From CAVSMC01 sp963798655 (GTDB lineage: Bacteria; Pseudomonadota; Gammaproteobacteria; Burkholderiales; Casimicrobiaceae): a DNA stretch of 64,000 nt. Positions 17,417 to 25,648 of the stretch are shown one piece after another; position 1 is the stretch's first letter; each line of letters opens with the position of its first letter. The translations under genes and the position numbers were made by a program. Where the stretch lies: NCBI GenBank assembly GCA_963798655.1, contig CAWCUH010000004.1:310001-374000 (forward strand). Reading direction: 5' to 3'. The notes beneath the pieces are model-generated. The model was not told the DNA's origin. It worked only from the letters and a program-made list of their open reading frames with translations, and did not search any database.

Positions 17417-17725
17417 ATGAGCTACTACCGCCGGCACGTCTTTTTCTGCGTCAACCGGCGCGACCCGCCGGAAGCGTGCTGCGCGAATCGCGGCTCACCC
17501 GAGCTCGCCGCGTACGCGAAGCAGCGGATCAAGGAGCTCGGCCTCTCCGGCAAGGGCGAAATCCGCATCAACAAGTCGGGCTGCCTCGATCGCTGCGAGG
17601 AAGGACCGGTGCTCGTTGTCTATCCCGATGCCGTCTGGTACACGTACGTCGATCGCGCCGACATCGACGAGATCATCGACCGGCACGTGATCGGCGGCGA
17701 GATCGTCGAGCGGCTTCGCATTTGA
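17417..17725 (+). CDS. Thioredoxin-like [2Fe-2S] ferredoxin
   Basis: A 102-residue protein of the thioredoxin-fold [2Fe-2S] family. The cluster cysteines are in FFCVNRRDPPEACCANRG (first pair) and NKSGCLDRCEEGP (second pair, C-x3-C), followed by LVVYPDAVWYTYVD, where these proteins have a conserved strand. Such small ferredoxins shuttle electrons in the cytoplasm; the partner is unknown. Its TGA overlaps the TTG start of the hydrolase gene, an arrangement common in betaproteobacteria. Confidence 0.9.
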   Translation: MSYYRRHVFFCVNRRDPPEACCANRGSPELAAYAKQRIKELGLSGKGEIRINKSGCLDRCEEGPVLVVYPDAVWYTYVDRADIDEIIDRHVIGGEIVERLRI

Positions 17726-18361
17726 CGCCGCGCACGACCGAGCGCGTGGTCGCGAACGGGCCGGCCGGCCGGCTCGAGGTCGTGCTGAACGCACCGCGCA
17801 TCGCCGCGCGGCGTCGCGCTGATCGCGCACCCGCATCCGCAGCAGGGCGGGACGCTCGACAACAAGGTCGTGCAGACGCTCGCGAAGACGTTCTTCGCGC
17901 TGCACTACGCGGCGGTGCGCTTCAACTTCCGCGGCGTTGGCGCAAGCGAAGGCGCGTTCGACGACGGCAACGGCGAGACCGACGACGCGCTGGCCGCGCT
18001 CGCACACGCGAAGTCGCGCTTCGGCGGCGAGCTTCCGGTCGCGCTCGCCGGCTTTTCGTTCGGCGCGTTCGTGCAGACGCGCGTCGCGCAACGCGTCGAC
18101 GCCGAGCGGCTGGTGCTGATCGCGCCGGCGGTGAAGCGCTTCGCGGTCGCGAGCGTGCCCGACGACACGATCGTCGTCCACGGCGAAGAGGACGACGTCG
18201 TGCCACTGTCCGACCTGCTCGACTGGGCGCGCCCGCAGCAGGTGCCGGTGGTCGTCTTTCCGGGTTGCGGGCACTTCTTCCACGGCCGCCTGCCGCAGCT
18301 GCAGCGTGCGGTCACCGGCATGTGGCACGCGCGCCGGTCAACCGTCGTCCCCGGTGCATGA
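17722..18361 (+). pseudogene. Alpha/beta hydrolase with a +1 frameshift
   Basis: The gene starts at TTG 17722 (TTGA overlap with the ferredoxin stop) and reads TTERVVANGPAGRLEVVLNAPRI; near 17806 the frame shifts by one extra base, after which the other frame continues with RGVALIAHPHPQQGGTLDNK and FNFRGVGASEG. Skipping one base gives 212 residues, the usual length for this hydrolase family. The nucleophile is in LAGFSFGAFV (G-x-S-x-G), the acid near VVHGEEDDVVP and the catalytic His in PGCGHFFHG. All motifs after the break are intact, so either the lesion is recent or a base is wrong. The substrate is unknown. Confidence 0.8.
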
Positions 18362-19329
18362 TGGACACGAGCATCGAGCGCTCACCGGCGCGCGCGACGT
18401 CGACTGTGTCGACCGGCGACGCCGTGCTGCGTGTGGACGGCCTGCGCAAATCGTACGGCAACCTCGAGGTCGTCCGCGGCCTCACGTTCGACATTCAGCG
18501 CGGCGAGTGCTTCGCGCTGCTCGGGCCGAACGGCGCCGGCAAGACGACGACACTGCGCTGCTGCCTCGGCCTGATCGAGCCGGACGGCGGCACGATCGAG
18601 ATGGTCGGCGAGCCGGTGCCGCAGGCGGCGCGGCGCGCGCGCATTCGCGTCGGCATCGTTCCGCAGATGGACAACCTCGACCCGGACTTCACGGTGACCG
18701 AGAACCTGCGCGTCTACGGCCGCTATTTCGGCCTCGATCGCGCGTTGCTCGATGCGCGCATTCCGAGGCTGCTCGAGTTCGCAGGCCTCGCGCACAAGGG
18801 CGACGCCGGCATCCGCACGCTGTCGGGCGGCATGAAGCGGCGGCTCACGCTCGCCCGCGCGCTCGTCAACGACCCGGAGCTGCTCGTGCTCGACGAGCCG
18901 ACGACGGGACTCGATCCGCAGGCGCGGCATCTGATCTGGGACGGCCTGCGCCAGCTGATGACGCAGGGCAAGACGATCCTGCTCACGACGCACTTCATGG
19001 ACGAGGCGGAGCGCTTGTCGAGCAGGCTCGCGGTGATGGACCACGGCACGCTGATCGCGTGCGACACGCCGCGGCGGCTGATCGCCGCGCACGTCGAGCC
19101 CGAGGTGATCGAGGTTTACGGCGACGACGCGCGCGCGTGGGGCGACACGCGCGGCCGCGCGCTCGCGAAGCGCGTCGAGCTCGCCGGCGAGACGGCGTTC
19201 TGCTACGCCGACGACCCGAAGCCGCTGCTCGAGGCGCTCGCGCACGAGCCGTCGGTGCGCTACCTGCACCGGCCGGCGAACCTCGAGGATCTGTTCATCA
19301 AGCTCACCGGAAGAGAGTTGAGGGACTGA
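18358..19329 (+). CDS. nodI: ABC exporter ATP-binding protein, NodI type
   Basis: A 323-residue ABC ATPase of the DRA/NodI family: Walker A GPNGAGKTT, Q-loop GIVPQMDNLDPDFTV, signature LSGGMKRRLTLARAL, Walker B LLVLDEPTTGLDPQ and switch THFMDEAERL. PQMDNLD and the C-terminal VRYLHRPANLEDLFIKLTGR are typical of NodI-like proteins of betaproteobacteria. In rhizobia NodI and NodJ export lipochitin oligosaccharides; here no nod genes are near, so the substrate is unknown. The ATG overlaps the stop of the hydrolase gene. The partner permease follows after a 111-base gap holding a palindromic repeat. Confidence 0.88.
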   Translation: MMDTSIERSPARATSTVSTGDAVLRVDGLRKSYGNLEVVRGLTFDIQRGECFALLGPNGAGKTTTLRCCLGLIEPDGGTIEMVGEPVPQAARRARIRVGIVPQMDNLDPDFTVTENLRVYGRYFGLDRALLDARIPRLLEFAGLAHKGDAGIRTLSGGMKRRLTLARALVNDPELLVLDEPTTGLDPQARHLIWDGLRQLMTQGKTILLTTHFMDEAERLSSRLAVMDHGTLIACDTPRRLIAAHVEPEVIEVYGDDARAWGDTRGRALAKRVELAGETAFCYADDPKPLLEALAHEPSVRYLHRPANLEDLFIKLTGRELRD

Positions 19330-19334
19330 ACGCC

Positions 19335-19426
19335 TGTCGTCCCCGCGAACGCGGGGACCCAGCGTCTCGACGCAAAGCCACTGGATTCCTGCTCCCCGCC
19401 TGAAACATGCGGGAGGGGGAATGACG
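19335..19426 (+). repeat. Dispersed palindromic repeat (REP-like) between nodI and nodJ
   Basis: The element opens with TCGTCCCCGCGAACGCGGGG and closes with GGGGGAATGACG. A perfect 8-bp hairpin (GTCCCCGC at 19339-19346, GCGGGGAC at 19351-19358, GAAC loop) is followed by ACCCAG, then TGGATTCCTGCTCCCCGC and an imperfect second palindrome with a CCCGC/GCGGG core. The GTCCCCGCGAACGCGGGGAC...TGGATTCC...GGAATGACG layout is that of REP-like repeats scattered between genes in many proteobacteria. It is the only copy I see in this window. Confidence 0.8.
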
Positions 19427-19440
19427 CCGGAGCTGCGACC

Positions 19441-20238
19441 ATGACCACCACGACCGCCCTTCGCTTCTTCAAACCGCCCGAGCTCTCGCTGCGCTTCGCG
19501 CCCGTGTGGCGGCGCAACCTGCTCGTCTGGCGCAAGCTCGCGATCGCGAGCGTCCTCGGCAACATCGCCGACCCGCTGCTCTACATGCTCGCGCTCGGCT
19601 ACGGCATCGGCGCGTTCATCCCGGAGATCGACGGCATGCCGTACATCGCGTTCATCGGAACCGGCATGGTTTGCCAGAGCGCGATGTTCACCGCGAGCTT
19701 CGAGGGGATGTACTCGGCGTTCTCGCGCATGTTCATGCAGCGCACGTGGGACGCGATCGTCAACGCGCCGCTTTCGCTCGACGACGTCGTGCTGGCCGAA
19801 TGGATCTGGTGCGCGTCGAAGGCGGTCGTGTCGACGAGCGCGATCCTCGCGGTGATCGCCGCGCTCGGCTACGTCCACTCGCCGCTCGCGCTCGCGATCA
19901 TCCCGCTCGGCTTCCTGATCGGGCTCACGTTCGGCGCGTTCGGCCTGGTGATGAACGCGCTCGCCCCGGGCTACGACTTCTTCACGTATTTCTTCACGCT
20001 GGTGCTCACGCCAATGCTGCTGCTGTCCGGCGTGTTCTTTCCGGTCGAGCAGATGCCCGCCGGGTTGCAGGCGGTCGCGAACCTGCTGCCGCTGAAGCAC
20101 GGCATCGACATCGCGCGGCCGCTGCTCGCCGGCCACGTGCCCGCGCACATTCCGCTGCACGTCGCCGTGCTGCTCGCGTACGCGGCCGTCGCGTATTACG
20201 TTGCGCTCGCGTTGACGCGCCGCCGGCTGCTGCGGTGA
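19441..20238 (+). CDS. nodJ: ABC exporter permease, NodJ type
   Basis: A 265-residue ABC-2 permease with six membrane segments. Features include WRRNLLVWRKLAIASVLGNIADPLLYMLALGYGIG near the start (given in part), FIGTGMVCQSAMFTASFE, and the ABC-2 signature region LLLSGVFFPVEQMPAGLQAVANLLPLKHGIDI, here in pieces. It should pair with the NodI-type ATPase. A GGAG stands nine bases before the ATG. Its last 43 bases overlap the end of the convergent gene on the other strand. Confidence 0.88.
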   Translation: MTTTTALRFFKPPELSLRFAPVWRRNLLVWRKLAIASVLGNIADPLLYMLALGYGIGAFIPEIDGMPYIAFIGTGMVCQSAMFTASFEGMYSAFSRMFMQRTWDAIVNAPLSLDDVVLAEWIWCASKAVVSTSAILAVIAALGYVHSPLALAIIPLGFLIGLTFGAFGLVMNALAPGYDFFTYFFTLVLTPMLLLSGVFFPVEQMPAGLQAVANLLPLKHGIDIARPLLAGHVPAHIPLHVAVLLAYAAVAYYVALALTRRRLLR

Positions 20239-21644
20239 CGCGGCGACGCGGTGCGCAGCAGCACGAGCAGCGATGCGACCGATGTCGCGATCACCGTCCA
20301 GTAGATGAAGCGATAGTTCGGCGCAAGCGAGATAACGAAATACGGAAGCGCGTACATGAGCGCCGAGGCGAGCAGCGCGACCTCGAACGAGCCGGTCCTC
20401 GGTGCGCGCCGCATGGCGATCGCCAGCACGCCGATCGCGAGCGCGATCCACGGCCCCGCGGCGAACACGCCGCTGTTGGCGAGCATGATCACCGCGGCAT
20501 CGAGCGCGCGCCACAGCGCATTCGGCGTGAATTCGAAGCCCCAGGGGTTCGACTGCATGAACGGCTGCCGCAGATACCGGTCATCGTCGTTCGGCCGGTG
20601 CAGCCCCAGCAGCCCGGCGAACGCGTGCGCGCGATGCGCGACGTAGGGTCCCGGATGCCGCACAACGCTTGCGAGCCAGGTCGCGCGAAGCGCGCGGTAC
20701 GCGTCGGCGTCGAACGACGTGTGCAGCGCGCTGCGCGCAAAGAAGAACAGGCGATCGGCCTGATCGGCGCTGTAGGAGCGGCACAGTACATCCGGGCTGT
20801 AGTCGGCGGCACGGTATGCTTGCGGAATGTCGACGGCGACGCCGCCGCCGCACGCGATGCCGGCGAGATCGAAAAGCATCAGCAGCTGCGACAACCGCCA
20901 CGGTTCGGCATCGAGCAGCTTGCGCTCGATGATCTGCTGTGCACCGAGCAGGAGCGCGATGAGCACGATGCCGCCGACGATGCTGCGCGTGGCGCGGAGC
21001 CGCGGCAGCGCTGCTGCGATCGCATAGCAGGCGAGCGCGAGCGTCGCGGCCGGCGCATTCGCGCGTACCATCGTCGCGTAGCCGATCAGCACGAAAGCGA
21101 CGGCGATCGCGGTGACGCGCCAGGGCGGCGTGAGCCGCTGCGAGAGGTACAACACGCCGCCCGCGCACAGCAGCGCGTCCGCCATGCCGACGTCCTTCCA
21201 GATCACTCCGGCGATGTTGGCGACGAACGGAAGCAATCCGATGACCGGTATCAGCCAGCTCGCTCGCACGCCGCGACGGCGCGCGCCTTCGGCGACCGCC
21301 CACAAGCCCCCCCACTGCAGCGCGAGATGAACGAGCAGCATGCCCGCCGGACCCGGAACGATCCGATCGGTCAGCGACCACAGCCACGCCATCACCGGCG
21401 GATGCTGATCGATGTAACTGCCCGACCGCGCCTGCGCGTACTGCACGACCGAATCGACCGACATCAGCCCCGGCCAGAATGTCGCGAGCTCGAGTGCGAA
21501 GCCCGCGAGCGCGAACCCGGCCTGCGCGCATGCCGTCGCGTTGAACCAGCGAACCTGCAGGGATCGGGTCGAGATGCGCGCCGCCGTCGGTCGTCGCCGT
21601 CGCACAGCATAGCAAGGCGGCGCTCGCTCTGAGCGCAACGACAC
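20196..21644 (-). CDS. Polytopic membrane protein, GT39/ArnT-like glycosyltransferase (putative)
   Basis: A 482-residue membrane protein with about ten hydrophobic segments. The first periplasmic loop reads PGLMSVDSVVQYAQARSGSYIDQHPPVMAWLW, shown here whole only in part: the acidic residue in SVDS and the HPP motif match the loop of lipid-linked sugar glycosyltransferases of the GT-C fold. Later: VIWKDVGMADALLCAGG. The donor and acceptor are unknown. GTG 21644 is the first possible start; a GTG at 21605 would give a shorter, basic N terminus (RRRRPTAARISTRS). It overlaps nodJ tail to tail and lies back to back with the rRNA methyltransferase gene, whose ATG is three bases away. Confidence 0.65.
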   Translation of the reverse strand: MSLRSERAPPCYAVRRRRPTAARISTRSLQVRWFNATACAQAGFALAGFALELATFWPGLMSVDSVVQYAQARSGSYIDQHPPVMAWLWSLTDRIVPGPAGMLLVHLALQWGGLWAVAEGARRRGVRASWLIPVIGLLPFVANIAGVIWKDVGMADALLCAGGVLYLSQRLTPPWRVTAIAVAFVLIGYATMVRANAPAATLALACYAIAAALPRLRATRSIVGGIVLIALLLGAQQIIERKLLDAEPWRLSQLLMLFDLAGIACGGGVAVDIPQAYRAADYSPDVLCRSYSADQADRLFFFARSALHTSFDADAYRALRATWLASVVRHPGPYVAHRAHAFAGLLGLHRPNDDDRYLRQPFMQSNPWGFEFTPNALWRALDAAVIMLANSGVFAAGPWIALAIGVLAIAMRRAPRTGSFEVALLASALMYALPYFVISLAPNYRFIYWTVIATSVASLLVLLRTASPRHRSSRRRVNASAT

Positions 21645-21646
21645 GA

Positions 21647-22825
21647 ATGGTCGCCACGCCCGCTGTCGAAGCGTTCTTCGCGCCGTGCCCGCGCGGCCTC
21701 GAAGCGCCGCTTGCCGACGAGCTGCGCGCGCTCGATGCGCAGCACGTCGAGGCGACCGACGGCGGCGTCGCGTTCGCGGGTCCGCTCGACCTCGCGTATC
21801 GCGCGAACCTCGAGTCGCGCCTCGCGAGCCGCGTGCTGTGGCGCGTCGCGCACGGCGGCTATCGCGACGAGGCCGACCTCTACGCGCTGGTGCAGCGCGT
21901 CGACTGGCCGACGCTGTTCGATGCGAAGCGCACGCTGCGCGTCGACGTCGCCGCGACGCGCTCGCCGCTCGCGAGCCTCGAGTTCGCGACGCTGAAGGTG
22001 AAGGACGCCGTCTGCGACCGATTTCGCGAAGCGTGCGGCGTTCGGCCGTCGGTCGACAAGCGGCGCCCCGACGTTCGCGTGCACGCGTTTCTCGGCGAGC
22101 GCGAGGCGACGCTCTATCTCGACACGTCCGGCGAGGCGCTGTTCAAGCGCGGCTACCGGCGCGACGCCGAGGGCGCGCCGCTGCGCGAGAATCTCGCCGC
22201 AGGCATCGTCGCGCTGTCGCGATGGGCGCCGGGCGCGCCGCTGCTCGACCCGATGTGCGGCGGCGGCACGATCGCGATCGAGGCGGCGATGATCGCGGCC
22301 GACCGCGCGCCCGGCCTTTCGCGCACGTTCGGCTTCCAGAAGCTCGCATGGTTCGACGGGCCCGCGTGGCAGCGGCTGCGCCAGCGCGCGCACGACCGCG
22401 TCCGCGCCGACTCCGAAGGCGTCGAGATCTTCGCGAGCGACATCGATGCGCGAGCGATCGAGCAGGCACGGGCGAACGCGGCGCGCGCCGGTGTCGGCGG
22501 CTGGATCGGCTTCGACGTCGCCGACGTTCTGCTGCGCGATGCACCTGCAGCGAACGGCGTGCTGCTCGCGAACCCGCCGTACGGCGTGCGTCTCGACGGC
22601 GACGCGGCGCTGGCAGCGTTCTATCCGAGGCTCGGCGACGCGCTGAAGCAGCGATTCGCCGGCTGGGATGCGTATCTGCTCACCGGCGACCTGCGGCTGG
22701 CGAAGCTGATCGGACTCAAGCCGGCGCAGCGAACGCCGCTGTGGAACGGCGCGATCGAATGCCGGCTCTACCGCTTCCCGCTGGTCACCGGGCGCCCGGT
22801 GCGCGGGAGCTCGCGCATCGAGTGA
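21647..22825 (+). CDS. THUMP-domain class I rRNA methyltransferase (RlmL N-terminal type)
   Basis: A 392-residue protein: N-terminal THUMP RNA-binding domain (about 1-160, with PCPRGLEAPLADELRAL) and a methyltransferase domain with DPMCGGGTIAIEAAMIA, the SAM site SDIDARAIEQARANA and the catalytic ANPPYGVRL. The ANPPYG motif marks an N-methyltransferase acting on a base, and the layout matches the RlmL half that modifies G2445 of 23S rRNA. The RlmK half found in E. coli RlmKL is absent, as in many betaproteobacteria. Substrate assignment is by family. Confidence 0.88.
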   Translation: MVATPAVEAFFAPCPRGLEAPLADELRALDAQHVEATDGGVAFAGPLDLAYRANLESRLASRVLWRVAHGGYRDEADLYALVQRVDWPTLFDAKRTLRVDVAATRSPLASLEFATLKVKDAVCDRFREACGVRPSVDKRRPDVRVHAFLGEREATLYLDTSGEALFKRGYRRDAEGAPLRENLAAGIVALSRWAPGAPLLDPMCGGGTIAIEAAMIAADRAPGLSRTFGFQKLAWFDGPAWQRLRQRAHDRVRADSEGVEIFASDIDARAIEQARANAARAGVGGWIGFDVADVLLRDAPAANGVLLANPPYGVRLDGDAALAAFYPRLGDALKQRFAGWDAYLLTGDLRLAKLIGLKPAQRTPLWNGAIECRLYRFPLVTGRPVRGSSRIE

Positions 22826-22831
22826 TAAAAT
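22823..22831 (+). promoter_or_regulatory. Candidate extended -10 box for the DUF3460 gene
   Basis: TGATAAAAT (22823-22831) is a TGn-extended -10 element, lying across the stop of the methyltransferase gene and 31 bases before the DUF3460 ATG. Extended -10 promoters can work without a good -35, and none is seen. Confidence 0.4.
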
Positions 22832-22861
22832 CCACGGTTCACCTCGAAGCGAGACGTCGCC

Positions 22862-23065
22862 ATGATGCTGCCTTCCCGCAAGTACGTCTCCGACCATACG
22901 AAATTCATCCGCGACCTGATCGCGAAGAGGCCGCATCTCGAGGTCGCGCAGAAGAAGGCGCGCGCGATCTGGTGGGACAAGCGCCCGCGCGATATCGCGC
23001 AGCGCCGCGAGATGGACGAGGCGCGCGTGCCGCAGAAGCCGTACGTCTACGAAGACAACGATTGA
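22862..23065 (+). CDS. DUF3460 family small protein
   Basis: A 67-residue basic protein of the DUF3460 family, found almost only in Burkholderiales. It reads YVSDHTKFIRDLIAKRPHLE, then QKKARAIWWDKRPRD and a C-terminal VPQKPYVYEDND; the family is recognised by this length and the IWWDK block. The function is unknown. The start may be ATG 22862 or the adjacent ATG 22865. Its TGA (23063-23065) touches the first possible codon of the next gene. Confidence 0.85.
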   Translation: MMLPSRKYVSDHTKFIRDLIAKRPHLEVAQKKARAIWWDKRPRDIAQRREMDEARVPQKPYVYEDND

Positions 23066-25514
23066 CGTAGCAGCCCCCGGCGAGCGCAAGCGCGCGACCG
23101 TCGCACTGGTCGCGCTGCTTGGCGTCGCGGCGCTCGTCGCCGCCGTCGAATTCCGTGCGGTAACGTCGCATCCGCCGGGCCCGCCGCCGGCGCAATCGCC
23201 GGTCGCGGCAACCGCGGCGACCGCCGTTGCGACCGACGCCGCAGCGTCGCTGTCGCCGGTTCCGATCGGCTGGATCGATGCGCCGACCGACGAGCTGATC
23301 CAAGGGACTCGTGTCGCGTTGCGCGGCTGGGCGCTCGACCGCGCCGGCATCCGCAGCGTCGAGGTGCGCATCGACGGCGAGCCGCACGCCGCGCGTTACG
23401 GCCTCGCGCGTCCCGACGTCGCCGCGCTGAAGCCGGGCTATCCCGCCGCGGCGAACGGTGGCTTCGCGTTCGATCACGACTTCGCCGGCGTCGCCGCGAT
23501 ACGGCACGAAATCGCGATCGTCGCCGTCGCGAACGACGGCCGCGAATCGCAACTCGGCCGACGCAGTCTCGTCCCGCAGGCGGCGATGCATCGCTCGAGC
23601 GACCTGCTCGACGCCCGCCCGACGCGCGCGAAGTGGCCGTTCACGTTCCTCATGATGACGTCGGCGGCCGCCCGCGGCGGCGCAGCCGAAATCGACACGC
23701 AATACCGCGGCTACCTGTCGCGCACGCAGCGCATCGGCGTGTCGGTGCCGATCCTGTACTTGCGCACCACGCGCGGGCGCGACGGCGACTGGGAATTCGA
23801 TCCCGCGTTCGATCTGACGCGAAAGTGCGGCGATCGCCCGGTCGCCGACGACAACCTCGCCAGCGTCATCGCCTACTCGATCGCACGCCGGCTGCCGGTG
23901 CAGTTCATCCTGAACGGCGGCATCTGGGCCGATGCGAGCTGCGACACGCCGGAATGGGACGTGAACGACCATCTCGAGCAGGACATCGCGAACTGCCAGT
24001 GGACCGCGCAAAACGAGGTCTTCCCCGACGACTACCTGAAGAATCTGCCCGGCTCGACCCATTCGCCGGAGCTCGGCCGCACGCTGACGTACAACGTCTA
24101 CGCGGCGAAGGTCCGCCACTACAAGCGTCGCAATCTGCAAGCGGCCGCTCGCATGATCGCGCGCTTCGCTCGCGAGCATCCGGACCTCTTCGTCGGCATC
24201 GCGCTCGACGCCGACAGCTACATGAATCCGTTCTTCATGCAGCGCGGAATGTTCAAGATCTTCGACTACAACCCCGGAATGCTCGTGCAGTTCCGGCATT
24301 GGCTGCGCGCTGACGGGCCCTATGCCGGCAAACCCGAGCCCGGTGCGCCCGATCTGTCCGCGTATCGGCGGCCGCACCCGCTGACGCTCGTGGAGGTGAA
24401 CCGTCTTGCCCGCCAGCACTGGAAGTCGTGGGACGACGTCGATGCTCCGCGCGAATTTCCCGGCGTCAGCGGACCTCTGCTGCCGGGACAGCCCATCGTC
24501 TGGGACGATCCGTGGTATCAGGAATGGCAGGTGTTCCGTCAGCACGTGATCGACCTGCACTACGACGAGCTGTCGCAATGGGCGCACGAGGCGGGCATAC
24601 CGACGGAGCGCATCTTCGCGGCACAGGGTTTCATCGCACCCGACCCGGGCGGCAAGCCGTTCGCGACCCGCGTGACAAGCCACGGCCAGAATTACGATAC
24701 GTCGGGCGTGTCGGTGGAAGGCGCGATCCCCCGCGACGGCCACCTCGGCGTGATCATCTACGGCGAAGCGGCGCAGAATCACGTGCGCATGGAGGAGCCG
24801 CACAGCATGTTCGCGACGTTCGGGCGGATGGACCCGACGTGGGCGGTCGTCGAATACAACTCGACGGATCTGAAGCGGCCGACGGTGCTGCCCGATTACA
24901 CGCAGGCGTACCGCTCGTTCCGCGACATGTTCAACTATGGCGCGGTCGAAGTGTCCGCAATGGCGTGGAACGGATCGAACGGCATCTACGCCGGACAACC
25001 CGGGTACGTCCCGTACACGGCGTGGCGCAATACGCCGGCCGAAGACGCGATGCGCGATTTTCTGGTCACGCACGCCGACGTACCGATCGGTGCCCGGCTG
25101 TGGACGTTCGGATCGGCGGTTCATGCCGACGACGACGGATGGACGGCGCAGTACGGTGGCCTGCAGGCGGGTCGCGGCTACCTGACCCTCAAGGCGGCCG
25201 ACGGCAATGTAACGCTCGTTTCGCCGGACGATCTCGTGGTGAGACCGCGCCGCATCGACCTCGCCGTGGTGGAATTTGCCGACGGCGCCAAGCCTTCGCG
25301 CGCGAACGTCTACGCGCGCGCCGATGCGACGAGCGAATGGCGGCGCGTCGGTACCGGCGCCGACTCGTCACGGATCGCGCTCGCCTGGCCTCGCGAATGG
25401 ACATCGCGCGACGCGATCGTCGTGCAGCTCAAGCTCGATCTCGCATTCGCGGTCGACGCGCCCGATGCGAGGCTCGAACGCGTCATGCTCTACCCGTCGC
25501 GATCGACCCGATAG
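23061..25514 (+). CDS. Membrane-anchored glycoside hydrolase-like protein (putative), unusual start
   Basis: A protein of up to 817 residues that I cannot assign to a named family. In order: a membrane anchor (RATVALVALLGVAALVAAVEF), a Pro/Ala linker, an Ig-like domain (PIGWIDAPTDELIQGTRVAL to about residue 170), a large central domain with TIM-barrel-like features (GIALDADSYMNPFFMQRGMF, IFAAQGFIAPDPGG, AVVEYNSTDLKRP) and a beta-rich end. Acidic residues at the ends of predicted strands suggest a clan-A type glycosidase. No ATG, GTG or TTG exists in frame before TTG 23319, which would cut off the anchor and half the Ig domain; ATT 23061, touching the DUF3460 stop, is the placement used here and is uncertain. 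Confidence 0.6.
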   Translation: MDVAAPGERKRATVALVALLGVAALVAAVEFRAVTSHPPGPPPAQSPVAATAATAVATDAAASLSPVPIGWIDAPTDELIQGTRVALRGWALDRAGIRSVEVRIDGEPHAARYGLARPDVAALKPGYPAAANGGFAFDHDFAGVAAIRHEIAIVAVANDGRESQLGRRSLVPQAAMHRSSDLLDARPTRAKWPFTFLMMTSAAARGGAAEIDTQYRGYLSRTQRIGVSVPILYLRTTRGRDGDWEFDPAFDLTRKCGDRPVADDNLASVIAYSIARRLPVQFILNGGIWADASCDTPEWDVNDHLEQDIANCQWTAQNEVFPDDYLKNLPGSTHSPELGRTLTYNVYAAKVRHYKRRNLQAAARMIARFAREHPDLFVGIALDADSYMNPFFMQRGMFKIFDYNPGMLVQFRHWLRADGPYAGKPEPGAPDLSAYRRPHPLTLVEVNRLARQHWKSWDDVDAPREFPGVSGPLLPGQPIVWDDPWYQEWQVFRQHVIDLHYDELSQWAHEAGIPTERIFAAQGFIAPDPGGKPFATRVTSHGQNYDTSGVSVEGAIPRDGHLGVIIYGEAAQNHVRMEEPHSMFATFGRMDPTWAVVEYNSTDLKRPTVLPDYTQAYRSFRDMFNYGAVEVSAMAWNGSNGIYAGQPGYVPYTAWRNTPAEDAMRDFLVTHADVPIGARLWTFGSAVHADDDGWTAQYGGLQAGRGYLTLKAADGNVTLVSPDDLVVRPRRIDLAVVEFADGAKPSRANVYARADATSEWRRVGTGADSSRIALAWPREWTSRDAIVVQLKLDLAFAVDAPDARLERVMLYPSRSTR

Positions 25515-25648
25515 TCGCCGGCATAAAAGGCGCGCTCGGCGTACAGATCTTCTTCGTCAGCGGCTTTCTCGCGACCAAGAGCTGCAGCTTGCGCGATGCG
25601 CTTCCCGGTGCGTTCGCGCGCTGGCGCGAACGAATCGCGACGAACCGA

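Noticed and set aside
18358..20238. Symbiosis island
   Set aside because: Only the NodIJ-type exporter is present; no nodABC, nod box, insertion sequence or tRNA attachment site is seen, and such exporters are normal in betaproteobacteria.
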